Shown here one piece after another: positions 15,774-23,758 of a DNA stretch of 64,000 bases (position 1 is its first letter; the number at the start of each line of letters is the position of its first letter). A program made the translations under genes and the position numbers. The stretch is taken from the NCBI GenBank assembly GCA_050247075.1, contig JBFWUW010000001.1:1-64000 (forward strand). Reading direction: 5' to 3'. The notes beneath the pieces are model-generated. The model searched no databases. It was not told the DNA's origin and was given only the letters and a program-made list of their open reading frames with translations. This DNA is from JBFWUW01 sp050247075 (GTDB taxonomy: Bacteria > Planctomycetota > Planctomycetia > Pirellulales > JBFWUW01).

Positions 15774-16247
15774 TCATTGCTTCGGCCGAAATTTTCTGGC
15801 TTCCGCGACGATTGACTTTAGGGCACTACTGCTGCCCTTGAACGAAACGCCGCAAGCGGTCCTAGCAAACGCGCAACGTATCCGAGCGATGTTCCTATGA
15901 TCCTCCAGGCACTCTGGCGGAAGATGGATTGAAACGCTCGACCGTGATTCAAGGCGACGTGGCAGCTTGGAACCGTCACTGGCTTGCGCGAAAAGCGGTA
16001 CGCCTTCCTTTTTTGAATCGCGGTATCGAAATCCGACCTTTTCAAGCGTGACCGGGAACGAGGAAAGGTTGGTCACTTCGATGCTGATAAAAGTTTGCTT
16101 GATTCCCGGACCAACAACCGTTGCGTGCATCGGAACCACCCGAAGTTTCACCCTGTTTCGATCTAAACTCGCCACGGTGTTGATTATGCCAAGCGTTGCT
16201 CCCACAAGGCCAACTCCGAAGCTGATTGAGGTCAAATAGTCTGGCAT
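15774..16247 (-). CDS. Membrane-anchored beta-rich protein, likely cargo gene of the element
   Basis: It is the only minus-strand gene I accept in the element. The 157-residue protein starts with one membrane segment (SISFGVGLVGATLGIINTVA). A beta-rich domain follows: VKLRVVPMHATVV, FISIEVTNLSSFPVTLEKVG and SVSIHLPPECL. The sequence VTNLSSFPVTLEKVGF is typical of small immunoglobulin-like domains of uncharacterised proteins that are often carried by prophages. Its orientation and position between lytic-type genes and the integrase suggest expression in the lysogen, with a possible role in host benefit or superinfection exclusion. The coding frame is convincing. The function is unknown. Confidence 0.65.
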   Translation of the reverse strand: MPDYLTSISFGVGLVGATLGIINTVASLDRNRVKLRVVPMHATVVGPGIKQTFISIEVTNLSSFPVTLEKVGFRYRDSKKEGVPLFAQASDGSKLPRRLESRSSVSIHLPPECLEDHRNIARIRCAFARTACGVSFKGSSSALKSIVAEARKFRPKQ

Positions 16248-16330
16248 GGACTCTCCCCCGATTGTTGACGATCTGCGGGAACGAGTTGGTATTGTAGAAT
16301 CGACGCTGGTTTGTCTGAAAGATCAATGTC

Positions 16331-16990
16331 TTGCAACTCTCCCATCGCGGACGTTGCACTGAATGCAGGTTCGCCGTGGATGATTCAACGAATCCGAGTA
16401 GCGCGGAGCCACCACCTGAAGGCGTCGATGAATCGCGATGGCGCACCGCACTCCATGAATCGGGGCATTGCGCTGTCGCGTTTTACTATCGCCTCAGAAT
16501 CCATTCAGTCACCATCGACCGGGATCGTATCGACAAGAACGGCGCTGGCGGTGTAGCGCGAATCACCTTCCATTCGCGACCGTCGCGCGTGTTGGAAAGC
16601 TTGGCATCGCTCATGGGTGGCCTTGCGGCTGACGTTGTGTTTGATCGTGCCCCAGACGATGAGATGCTGCGCCTTGCAGCCGACTCCGGCGACATTGTTC
16701 AAACGATGATCCGGCACTTGGATAGTGATCGTGTGTTGGGCAGTAATCTGGACATTATAGAATTGAAGCGGTTATTGGACCGTCACACTGGCTGCGATGG
16801 CGAGAAGCGAATCGAGTTGATACGAATGCTCGTCTTTTGGGCGGTGAAGTGTATCCGCGAGAATCGAGCGGCTGTCAGGGCGCTGGCCCACAAGCTTGCG
16901 TTGAAGGGAACGATGAGCGGCGATGCCGTCCGCCAGACCTTGAAGCCGCTGATGGGTCGATTTAATGACCGTCCGGCGGATGAAGGGTGA
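16331..16990 (+). CDS. FtsH-like HExGH metallopeptidase domain protein
   Basis: The start is uncertain: TTG 16331 gives 219 residues and GTG 16376 gives 204. The motif ALHESGHCAVAFYY is the zinc-binding helix HExGH of the M41 (FtsH) peptidase type. The arrangement around it also resembles FtsH: a following strand IHSVTIDR, then LASLMGGLAADVVFD, like the MGGRAAE segment of FtsH, and an acidic SGDIVQ. No AAA+ ATPase part is present, so this is a free-standing peptidase domain. A role in cleaving a repressor or a host regulator would fit its place next to the integrase control region, but that is inference. Confidence 0.7.
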   Translation: MQLSHRGRCTECRFAVDDSTNPSSAEPPPEGVDESRWRTALHESGHCAVAFYYRLRIHSVTIDRDRIDKNGAGGVARITFHSRPSRVLESLASLMGGLAADVVFDRAPDDEMLRLAADSGDIVQTMIRHLDSDRVLGSNLDIIELKRLLDRHTGCDGEKRIELIRMLVFWAVKCIRENRAAVRALAHKLALKGTMSGDAVRQTLKPLMGRFNDRPADEG

Positions 16991-17036
16991 CACCGTCCGT
17001 CGATGCAGCAGCCCAACATTACGATGTATGTGTCTA

Positions 17037-17054
17037 TTGACAACACCGTGTCAA
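17037..17054. promoter_or_regulatory. Operator-like palindrome before the Xre-type gene
   Basis: TTGACA, six bases, TGTCAA is a perfect 6+6 inverted repeat that ends 16 bases before the ATG of the HTH gene. TTGACA itself could be a -35 box. An autoregulatory site is likely. Confidence 0.45.
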
Positions 17055-17070
17055 CTGAAACAATGAAGCC

Positions 17071-17304
17071 ATGAGCAAAGCAAAAGCCAAGAGCATCGAC
17101 GAACAACTGCGGCAAGCCATCCTTAATGCTGGCGAGTCGGTCTACGCCGTCGCCCAAGGGTCGGGCGTTTCGCATCCGGTGCTGTACCGATTCCTGGCGA
17201 AAGAGCGCGACTTGCGATTGGAGTCGGCTGCAAAGTTGTGTCAGTACCTTGGCCTAGAGCTTGCGCCAATCGTTCGGAAACCCCGTTTAATGAAGGGAGA
17301 TTGA
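17071..17304 (+). CDS. Xre-type HTH regulator
   Basis: The 77-residue protein is almost entirely one lambda-repressor-like HTH: LRQAILNAGESVYAVAQGSG, VSHPVLYRFLAKERDLRLES, AAKLCQYLGLEL. It is encoded three bases before the integrase gene and probably forms an operon with it. Short HTH genes of this form are common next to integrases in planctomycete islands. A likely role is control of integration/excision through the palindrome just upstream. Confidence 0.8.
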   Translation: MSKAKAKSIDEQLRQAILNAGESVYAVAQGSGVSHPVLYRFLAKERDLRLESAAKLCQYLGLELAPIVRKPRLMKGD

Positions 17305-17307
17305 AGC

Positions 17308-18516
17308 ATGGGTAGACCACGAAAGCTACCGTCTGGAATGTGGCTGCGAGGTGGAACGTACTACGCTCGATTCCGCGTCAATGGCAGACTGCATCGGGAC
17401 AAACTATCGACCGATTTTCAAGCTGCCTGCGAGTTGCTACGCGACTTGCGAGCGCGTGCGGATCGTGCTGACTTCGGGCTTGTGGACAACGATTACGGAT
17501 GGAACAAGCTGCGAGCCGAGTTCTTGAAGTTGAAGCGTCAGACGACCCGCAACCCCATTGAATACGAACGCGACTTGAATCGCTTGGAAGAGTTCTCGCG
17601 CGTGCAATCCATCCGACAGATTGACGAATCGTATGTGATTGGCTTCCGCGCGTGGATGATCGAAAAGGGGAAAAGCCCGCGGACTATCAACAAGCAAGTC
17701 GGCACGTTGAGCAACATGCTTAACGTCGCGGTCTCGCGAAAGCTGATCGGCAGCAACCCCATCGCGGGCATCAAGCCGTTGCGAAACGACACGCCTTCCA
17801 AGCAGCGCCGGTCGTTGACGCTGGCGGAAGTCGAGGCGCTCTTTGCGGCCAGTCCGCCATACCTTCGTCGCGTCTGGCGGATGTTCATGGTGTCTGGCAT
17901 CCGCAAGGCTGAGTTGGTCAACATGCGTTTCACGGACGTTGATTTTGAACGTCGGATTGTGACCGTGACGGCGGGCACGGCCAAGAATCACAAGGCGCGT
18001 GAAATCCCGTTGGACGATGAGACCGTTGAACTCTTGAAGGAACTCCGCGCGGAAGCCAAGCAGCGTCAGCCCGTGCAAGGCAAGACGGCAAAGGCGACGG
18101 AGCAACAGAAGGCGAAGTTCACCCGCGAGCATGTTTTCGTGACGAAGGCCAACACTCCGTTTCGCAACAATCTGTTGGAACGGTTCTACGCGAAATGCAA
18201 GCGGGCCAAGATCGAAGGCGCTGAGCGTCGCGGGAGCGTTGACATTCACTCCTTGCGAGTGACCTTCACGACCTTGAGCCTAGAGCATGGAGCCAGTCCC
18301 AAGGCCATACAGACGATCCTGGGGCACTCCACGTTGGCATTGACGATGGGTGTCTACGCGAGGGCGACCGACCGCACGAAGCGCGAGGCGATTGGCCTGT
18401 TACCGTTCGCGGGCAAGATGAGCGCGCCGGATCATGCTGTTGAGTTTCCGGTGCAAACAGCGCACAAGGCGCGCACAAGTATCGTTGACAAGTCACAAGT
18501 TGTAGCCGTATCATAG
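17308..18516 (+). CDS. Tyrosine-type site-specific integrase
   Basis: The 402-residue protein has an AP2-like N-terminal arm-binding part (residues 10-55, GGTYYARFRVNGR), a SAM-like core-binding domain (65-160) and a catalytic domain with all expected residues: Arg199 in SGIRKAEL, Lys226 or Lys229 in the beta-hairpin TAKNHKAREIPL, His314 and Arg317 in HSLR, His340 in LGHS and the nucleophile Tyr350 in MGVYARA. It would integrate and excise the element at tRNA-Phe through the 46-bp core 20 bases downstream. The last codons overlap the right 21-bp repeat. GGGAGATTGAAGC precedes the ATG. Confidence 0.95.
   Translation: MGRPRKLPSGMWLRGGTYYARFRVNGRLHRDKLSTDFQAACELLRDLRARADRADFGLVDNDYGWNKLRAEFLKLKRQTTRNPIEYERDLNRLEEFSRVQSIRQIDESYVIGFRAWMIEKGKSPRTINKQVGTLSNMLNVAVSRKLIGSNPIAGIKPLRNDTPSKQRRSLTLAEVEALFAASPPYLRRVWRMFMVSGIRKAELVNMRFTDVDFERRIVTVTAGTAKNHKAREIPLDDETVELLKELRAEAKQRQPVQGKTAKATEQQKAKFTREHVFVTKANTPFRNNLLERFYAKCKRAKIEGAERRGSVDIHSLRVTFTTLSLEHGASPKAIQTILGHSTLALTMGVYARATDRTKREAIGLLPFAGKMSAPDHAVEFPVQTAHKARTSIVDKSQVVAVS
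18460..18480 (+). repeat. Right 21-bp terminal repeat (candidate integrase arm site)
   Basis: It is identical to 5932-5952 and lies inside the last codons of the integrase gene, 56 bases before attR. Confidence 0.6.
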
Positions 18517-18535
18517 TTTGCACAGACAAGGGCCA

Positions 18536-18581
18536 GACTGAAAATCCTGGTGTCGAGGGTTCAATCCCCTCCCTGTCCACT
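18536..18581 (+). other. attR core (46 bp)
   Basis: It matches the 3' part of tRNA-Phe exactly but lacks the 5' acceptor strand and D arm, so it is not a tRNA gene. The original chromosomal terminator follows. Confidence 0.85.
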
Positions 18582-18591
18582 AAAGAAAATG

Positions 18592-18630
18592 GCCTGAAGT
18601 TGATGAACAAACACGACTTCGGGCTTTTTT
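18592..18630 (+). terminator. Original tRNA-Phe terminator, now behind attR
   Basis: The stem GCCTGAAGT/ACTTCGGGC with one G-T pair is followed by six T. It is homologous to 5826-5862. It now probably ends integrase transcription. The 220 bases that follow, up to 18854, hold nothing I recognise. Confidence 0.75.
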
Positions 18631-18854
18631 CATGCGCCGACGGAAAGTTTGGCTAATTTGTCAATTTTTGTCAGATTTCGTCGGCTTCTTGAGTACTGCG
18701 CGAACATGCACTTGGCCGCTGACGGTTTGATAATTTGGAGCGGAATACAAAGAGCGCATGACCGGCAGATGTCGTAGCTTGGCAAAGAGTTTGACAGCCA
18801 AGCAAGATTGGTCGTGGCGAACCGGAACGAGCGAATCGCGCGGGTTCTGGTGGA

Positions 18855-20771
18855 TTATTCTTGGAACTGCCAGTCCTCCAATTCTAGCAGCAGTCCCAAC
18901 GGGCCTTGGCACAATACCGCCACGTCGCCGGGGTGCAATGCATGCCAGCTCATCTGCCGCGTATCTCGTGATTGCAAAAAGACATGCGCCAGCTTTTGGC
19001 CGGTCACCCGCAGGCGGTTGGATTGCAATATCAGGGCGGTATCTTCCTCCACGGCCAGCCCCAGTAGCTTGTGGGGCTGGCAGGCGGGTGAAACCTTCAA
19101 GAGTGCCTGATGGTCGCGCAGCAGGGCGGTCAAGCGCTCGATGCGGCCCGCGTAAGCATCGAAGTGCTGCTCTGCGAGGACATGTTGCAAGACTCCCATG
19201 CCGCGCGACAGATGGGCCGTGGCGGGGCCTCCGTCGGCTTCGGCGTTGCCTTCGATCATCATCTCCGACATGATCGCCAGCCCCGCCGACGAACCGCCCA
19301 CCACGCCGCCACGGCGAACGATATCCCACACGGCTTGCTGAAACCGCGTCGGCTGGCGGCGATCGACAAACAGCCGGGCCAGCCAAGCCTGGTCGCCGCC
19401 GCTGAACCACAAGGCATCGGCCTTGGCAAGTGGCCGCAAAAACGCCGCGCTGTTGGCGTCGGCCGGCTTGTTGGTGGTCAGAAAAGTCAACTGGGCCAGT
19501 TGGCCGGCAACTTCTTGGCTTCGCCATTCCTCGAAGTATGACTCAATCTCACTTTCCAGTTCCGTATTGCTGACATCCGCCGACGGCCGAAAATACCGGC
19601 TGGCCGCCGGGCAATGCACCATCCGCGGCACGGGCTGGGCCGCCAACGTGGGGAACAACGTGATCATCTCCGTTGTATCGCCCCCTCCGTGCAGGACCAC
19701 GGTGCCGGGTTGTTGGCCGTCATCGGGCAGTGGAATGCCAAAGGGATTTTCCGCATCGTGGAAATTGTTACCGGCGGGAGAGTTTTTGTCCCTCAATACC
19801 GTGCTGGGACGCAGCACCACCGTTTCGTCCCCTTCGGCCAAGGTTCGCCATTGAATGGTTCGATCGCCATTTCCTTTAAGGAACAAATGCCCACGGCCAT
19901 CGCCAATGACGCGCGCCGTATTGCCGGACAAGATCAAGGCGGTGCCTTGTTCCACTCCGATGCCGATTGTACGGCGTTCTACTCCTGGCTGCTTTTGTAG
20001 GCGGTCCAGCCGCTGCCCGTTTCGCAAGGCGTCGGAAAGCCGCTCCAGGCCGCCGGCGTGTGCGTCAAAGTTCTGATCAATTAGCACGCCGTGCAACAAC
20101 GCCAGGCCAAACCCCAACCTTGCCCGCGTCCATCCTCCTTCGCCATCGTCATCGACACTGCCGGCAATAATCGTCTCGGATAGGGCCGCGCTTCCTCCCC
20201 CCAAGCCGCCAACGACGCCGCCGCGCGCAACGACATCGCGCAGCGCCAACTGAAATGCCGAGGCTGATTCTGGATAATCCGCGGCAAACTCTTGCGGCAA
20301 GCGCTCTTGGTCGTGCGCTGGCAACCAGACACCCGTCGCGGTTTTCAGCAAGGACAGCAATCGGCGGTCGCCCTCGTCGGCCGGATCGCGATACAAGAAC
20401 CGGAAATCGCCGATGCGGCCGGTGTCTTTCAGGTGGACCCAACGGTCGTACTCGTCGGCCATGCGGGCTTCGTAGTCGGCGGCTGTCCCGCCGTCGAGCA
20501 GATCGTTGCCGTCGGAGTCTTTGCCGAACAGGTAGGAGTCCGACGGCATGAGCACAATGCGGGCCTTTTCACCGCCAGCCAAACGCACGAACTCCAGCCG
20601 GATATCACCCGAGAAATGCCGCCCGCCCCCGTGCAGCAACACCGTCCCCCAACGGCCGGGCTGATGCGGTTCTGGCAACCCAAATGGATTCTCCACCGCC
20701 CAGGCGGGCCCGTTTGAGTCGATCAGCCCCAGGCCCAGCAGCGTCAAGCCAAACGCCAGGAGCAGTTTCAT
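18855..20771 (-). CDS. Exported protein with two cyanophycinase-like (S51) domains
   Basis: ATG 20771 is preceded by GGAG at eight bases and is followed by a signal peptide (MKLLLAFGLTLLGLGL). The 638-residue protein contains the same fold twice. Each half begins with ENPFG(L/I)P and TV(L/V)LHGGG and has a nucleophile elbow after GGVVGG: GGLGGGSAALSETI in domain 1 and GGSSAGLAIMSEMM in domain 2. Cyanophycinases and related dipeptidases use a serine in GGSSAG, so domain 2 keeps the canonical form and domain 1 has GGGSAA. Conserved DALWFSGGDQAWLARL in domain 2 also fits the family. Such exported proteins in planctomycetes may degrade cyanophycin-like or other Asp-containing peptides. The duplication is the unusual feature. 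Confidence 0.78.
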   Translation of the reverse strand: MKLLLAFGLTLLGLGLIDSNGPAWAVENPFGLPEPHQPGRWGTVLLHGGGRHFSGDIRLEFVRLAGGEKARIVLMPSDSYLFGKDSDGNDLLDGGTAADYEARMADEYDRWVHLKDTGRIGDFRFLYRDPADEGDRRLLSLLKTATGVWLPAHDQERLPQEFAADYPESASAFQLALRDVVARGGVVGGLGGGSAALSETIIAGSVDDDGEGGWTRARLGFGLALLHGVLIDQNFDAHAGGLERLSDALRNGQRLDRLQKQPGVERRTIGIGVEQGTALILSGNTARVIGDGRGHLFLKGNGDRTIQWRTLAEGDETVVLRPSTVLRDKNSPAGNNFHDAENPFGIPLPDDGQQPGTVVLHGGGDTTEMITLFPTLAAQPVPRMVHCPAASRYFRPSADVSNTELESEIESYFEEWRSQEVAGQLAQLTFLTTNKPADANSAAFLRPLAKADALWFSGGDQAWLARLFVDRRQPTRFQQAVWDIVRRGGVVGGSSAGLAIMSEMMIEGNAEADGGPATAHLSRGMGVLQHVLAEQHFDAYAGRIERLTALLRDHQALLKVSPACQPHKLLGLAVEEDTALILQSNRLRVTGQKLAHVFLQSRDTRQMSWHALHPGDVAVLCQGPLGLLLELEDWQFQE

Positions 20772-20801
20772 TTTGCCGGCTCCGCCAGGGACCAAGACTG
20801 T

Positions 20802-21704
20802 TTACGTGAATGCCTTGCGGATATCTTCCAAGTGGCGAGGGCAGGCTGTTCGCGGGTCGCCTTTCTCTTCGAACTCCAACACGATGTAGCCACGGTAGCC
20901 CGTATCACGGAAGATGCTTGCCAAGCGGCTGTAATCCGATGGCTGCCGGCCAGCCCCTTCCGGCTGGACTACCACCTTGATCTGCACGTTCAAGGCATAG
21001 GGAGCAATGCTGGCCAGTTCGGCATAAACGTCACTGCTATGGAAATTGCCGCTATCGACGTTAACCCCAAACCAGGGGCTGCGGACGGCTTTGACGATTT
21101 CTAACATCCCTTCGGCCTTGGCGGTCAGCCCGCCGTGGTTTTCCAGCGCCAGGTAGACGCCGTGGCGACCGGCGTATTCGCAGCATTCCTCGATTCCCTC
21201 GATGGCCAGGCGGCGGGCTTCGGCCTCGTCCAGCCCTTCGCGCGCTGCGCCGGAGAAAATGCGAATGACCGGAGCGCCCAAGATCTCCGCCCGATCGACC
21301 CAGGTCTTGACTAATTGGATCTGCTCATCGCGTGCTTCGCCGGGCGGATGGCAAAAATCGTTGCCTACGGCGGTTCCCGAGATATCGAGCCCCAGCCGAA
21401 AGCATTGTTCCTTGATCTGCCGCAAGTACTCGTCGCTGGGGTTGGCCGGAAAATAGTAGCTGGTCAGTTCGGTTCCATCGAGCTGTAGCTTGGCGCAATC
21501 GTCGACAAAGTCGGCCAGTGTCAAAGGCGGCTTTTCACCCGTCAGCAGGTCGCGGTAGCTGTAGGCGGCCAGCGAAAACTTGAACTTGGCCTGGCCGTTA
21601 CGCTGGATGGGTTCAATGCCACGAGCCTGCCCGAAGGGGGCGGATATCGCCGCCACGGCCAATGCGGACTGTTGCAAGAATCGGCGACGATGTGGAATGG
21701 CCAT
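20802..21704 (-). CDS. Xylose isomerase-like TIM-barrel protein with Tat signal
   Basis: I start at ATG 21704, with GGAG upstream. It gives a twin-arginine signal (MAIPHRRRFLQQSALAVAAI). The 300-residue mature part is a sugar phosphate isomerase/epimerase-type TIM barrel. Likely metal-binding segments are LDGTELTSYYFP, VIRIFSGA, YLALENHGGLT, FGVNVDSGNFH and YIVLEFEEKGD. Substrates of exported family members in planctomycetes are mostly unknown sugars or inositols. The gene lies 30 bases upstream of the cyanophycinase-like gene on the same strand and may share its transcript. Confidence 0.85.
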   Translation of the reverse strand: MAIPHRRRFLQQSALAVAAISAPFGQARGIEPIQRNGQAKFKFSLAAYSYRDLLTGEKPPLTLADFVDDCAKLQLDGTELTSYYFPANPSDEYLRQIKEQCFRLGLDISGTAVGNDFCHPPGEARDEQIQLVKTWVDRAEILGAPVIRIFSGAAREGLDEAEARRLAIEGIEECCEYAGRHGVYLALENHGGLTAKAEGMLEIVKAVRSPWFGVNVDSGNFHSSDVYAELASIAPYALNVQIKVVVQPEGAGRQPSDYSRLASIFRDTGYRGYIVLEFEEKGDPRTACPRHLEDIRKAFT

Positions 21705-21790
21705 TTGCGTAACTCCAAGGTAATTCAAGAAACGGTCGCCCCGCGATTCTCGCCTCGCGGGCAGCCGTTGGCAAGCGATTATCTTGGCGG

Positions 21791-22801
21791 TTATCGCGCA
21801 ACGCGGACTCGCCGTTTTTCCTCGGCCGATGGAGCTGCCGTATTGGCATTCGAGGCGTCCCGGCGCGAAAACCACCCACCGAGAACTTCGCCGGGCACAT
21901 ACGCCACGCCCGCCAGTATCATGAGGAAACAAAAGGGGACCAGCCCCGTCACCAGCGCCAGGGAGCACCACATTAACAGGCTAAGTCCCAGCAACATCGG
22001 CCGCCACAGCCGATTCCAGATCAACAGGCCGAAGGCCAGTTCAAAGGCCACCACCGCGTGGGTCCAAAGGTTCACGATAAACGGATGTTCGTGCAAGAAA
22101 GTCAGGTCCACCAATCGCGATTCAGGCCGGGCAATCAAGTACCACATGGCATCGCCCGACCACCAGACTGGGCCGAAGTCGCCCCCTTTTAGCTTAGCCG
22201 TGGCCATCATTAAGTAGACCAGGGAGACATGGATCTGCAGCAATCGCAGGGCGACGTTGGCACCCCAACTGGCGGCTGGCGGGGCCGGTTCCTTGCGCCC
22301 GCGAGAGATCCAGCCATCGGCCGATAGGTTACTGCCACATGGTCCCAAGCAGAGGTAGAACATGATCATGGCCAGGATAGCTTCGGCCTGTCCGACGATC
22401 ATCGGGCCGCGATGAATGTAACACAGCACGACGTAGAGTGCGGCAATCGACGTGACCCGACTGTAAAGCCCGATTGTAAACAGTGCCAGCACAATCCCGG
22501 CCAAGACATGGCCCGCCCAAAGTGCGCTGGGTGTTTGCAAGTAGTCCAGGAAGCAGAGCCATTGCGTGTAAGCCGGGCGCATGGATTCCACCTCGGCCGC
22601 GTCCAGCAGCCCGCCTTGGCCGAAGAATGCGACGAGGTCGGCCGAGAGCGTGATGTGCAAGTAGAGAGCGGTCATACCCGCGGCAATCCGCAAGATGGCC
22701 AGTGGTAACGGGTCGGCTGGGGTGTACCAAAAGCGGTTCCACCCTGTGCCGATGCTGGCGACGAGGTTGCCGAAATAGCCGGTTATACTTGGTCGCATCA
22801 T
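21791..22801 (-). CDS. HTTM-domain membrane protein
   Basis: The 336-residue protein has about six to eight membrane segments. It follows the HTTM (horizontally transferred transmembrane) pattern related to the membrane part of vitamin K-dependent gamma-carboxylase: PLPLAILRIAAGMTALYLH at the start, FFGQGGLLD, YSRVTSIAALYVVLCYIHRG, LLQIHVSLVYLMMATAKLKG with a tryptophan-rich WWSGDAMWYLI, and VAFELAFGLLIW near the end. It lacks the C-terminal carboxylase extension. The enzymatic role of stand-alone HTTM proteins is unknown. It is 47 bases downstream of the 234-residue membrane-anchored gene, and the two probably form an operon and work together. Confidence 0.82.
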   Translation of the reverse strand: MMRPSITGYFGNLVASIGTGWNRFWYTPADPLPLAILRIAAGMTALYLHITLSADLVAFFGQGGLLDAAEVESMRPAYTQWLCFLDYLQTPSALWAGHVLAGIVLALFTIGLYSRVTSIAALYVVLCYIHRGPMIVGQAEAILAMIMFYLCLGPCGSNLSADGWISRGRKEPAPPAASWGANVALRLLQIHVSLVYLMMATAKLKGGDFGPVWWSGDAMWYLIARPESRLVDLTFLHEHPFIVNLWTHAVVAFELAFGLLIWNRLWRPMLLGLSLLMWCSLALVTGLVPFCFLMILAGVAYVPGEVLGGWFSRRDASNANTAAPSAEEKRRVRVAR

Positions 22802-22848
22802 GGGCCGTTGAACGAGTTAAGCGAGGCGAGAAGACCGAATCAGGCGGA

Positions 22849-23553
22849 CTATTTGGCGGCCGGGGACGACTCTCGGCTGGATGACAATTTGACGACGATG
22901 ACACCGTTGCGGGTGGCCTTGATAATCGCCCGGTAGGGGGTGGTAAAGTAATGCTCGCTTTGGGGGTTGCCCAGTTCCGGGTCGGCGGTGTTCACGTCTT
23001 CCATTAACTGCGGCAGATGGCCGCGGCAGCTAAACTGGATATCCTTGGCGTCGTACTGCTTCAACAACGACGTGCCGATGGCTTTCGGCAAAATGCTTTC
23101 TGGGCCTTCGTCGCCGGTCCGTTTGGCGTTGATGGCCTGCGAGGCAATCTGCCAAGCGAGGTTTTGGTATCGACGTGCGCGGGCCCCCTTCAAGCCCGGT
23201 TCAGGCAGGACAATCAGCTTTTCCGTTCCGTCGGCCAGGGCCAGATTGGCCTCAAGATGGAAATCGGTGTCGGCTTCCACATTGCCATCTTCCTCCGTCT
23301 TGAAGGAACCGGTCGTGTAGTCGGTGCGATAGGGATTGTCCTGGGCGATCAACTGCAAGTACGGAACCACGCCAGGCGTAGACCGCAGGGCACGAAACAA
23401 TTGTGATGCCGGCTCATTGGACAATACCGCCACGGCCAAGGTAAACAGGTGCAAGATCAGCAAGAACGTGACTGTGGTACGAACATTCGACGCTGGGCCT
23501 GGCGGTAATGGATCGGGCTTTGTCGAACTGGCAGCGGAAATCATCGCGGGCAT
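22849..23553 (-). CDS. Membrane-anchored partner of the HTTM protein
   Basis: I start at ATG 23553; a TTG three codons earlier is possible. The 234-residue protein has one N-terminal membrane segment (TVTFLLILHLFTLAVAVLS) and then a soluble domain. YQNLAWQIASQAIN, DIQFSCRGHLPQLMEDVN and NGVIVVKLSSS are notable parts. The pairing with HTTM suggests a membrane complex. I recognise no named family. Length and context are similar to hypothetical genes I associate with planctomycete HTTM proteins, which is weak evidence. Confidence 0.7.
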   Translation of the reverse strand: MPAMISAASSTKPDPLPPGPASNVRTTVTFLLILHLFTLAVAVLSNEPASQLFRALRSTPGVVPYLQLIAQDNPYRTDYTTGSFKTEEDGNVEADTDFHLEANLALADGTEKLIVLPEPGLKGARARRYQNLAWQIASQAINAKRTGDEGPESILPKAIGTSLLKQYDAKDIQFSCRGHLPQLMEDVNTADPELGNPQSEHYFTTPYRAIIKATRNGVIVVKLSSSRESSPAAK

Positions 23554-23636
23554 TCGGTGCAAGGAGTGTGTTGGATGGCTTCATCCAGTCTGATCGGTCG
23601 AAGAACTTTGCTCCACCATAAAATGGCATGGGGCGC

Positions 23637-23671
23637 AAAAAAAGGAGCCGGATCATTTCTGATCCGGCTCC
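23637..23671 (-). terminator. Terminator of the Cys/His-rich gene
   Basis: A perfect 12-bp stem GGAGCCGGATCA/TGATCCGGCTCC with a 4-base loop (23644-23671) is followed on the minus strand by a run of T (23643 down to 23637). Confidence 0.9.
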
Positions 23672-23758
23672 TCGGTCTTTAGCAAGAGTCCGGGCCAACA
23701 GGGCAGGCCAGGCACTCAGACGGAACTTTTGCTTGAACCGCTTCGTCGCCAGCCAAAA

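Larger units (their letters stand above)
5769..18581. mobile_element. Integrated phage-like element at tRNA-Phe (12.8 kb)
   Basis: A 46-bp direct repeat of the tRNA-Phe 3' part lies at 5769-5814 and 18536-18581. A tyrosine integrase sits 20 bases inside the right repeat. The content is phage-like: excisionase-like HTH, SF3-type helicase, ERCC4 nuclease, possible small terminase, large terminase, HK97-type capsid and small regulators. Several transcription units end with strong GC hairpins. I find no portal, prohead protease, tail, holin or endolysin gene. That suits a capsid-encoding phage satellite or a reduced prophage rather than a complete phage. Sixteen to nineteen genes are packed with several 4-base overlaps, and none is visibly broken, which argues against advanced decay. 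Confidence 0.85.

Noticed and set aside
17437..18249. 270-codon minus-strand frame
   Set aside because: Antisense shadow of the integrase, whose catalytic residues are complete.
18536..18581. Sequence matching tRNA-Phe that might be a second tRNA gene
   Set aside because: Only the anticodon stem onward is present; the 5' acceptor strand and D arm are missing. It is the attR core.
18582..18854. Similarity of the sequence behind attR to the left end of the element, considered as a remnant of a second inserted element
   Set aside because: Beyond the shared terminator the match is limited to short words such as GTCAGATT and is too weak to claim by eye.
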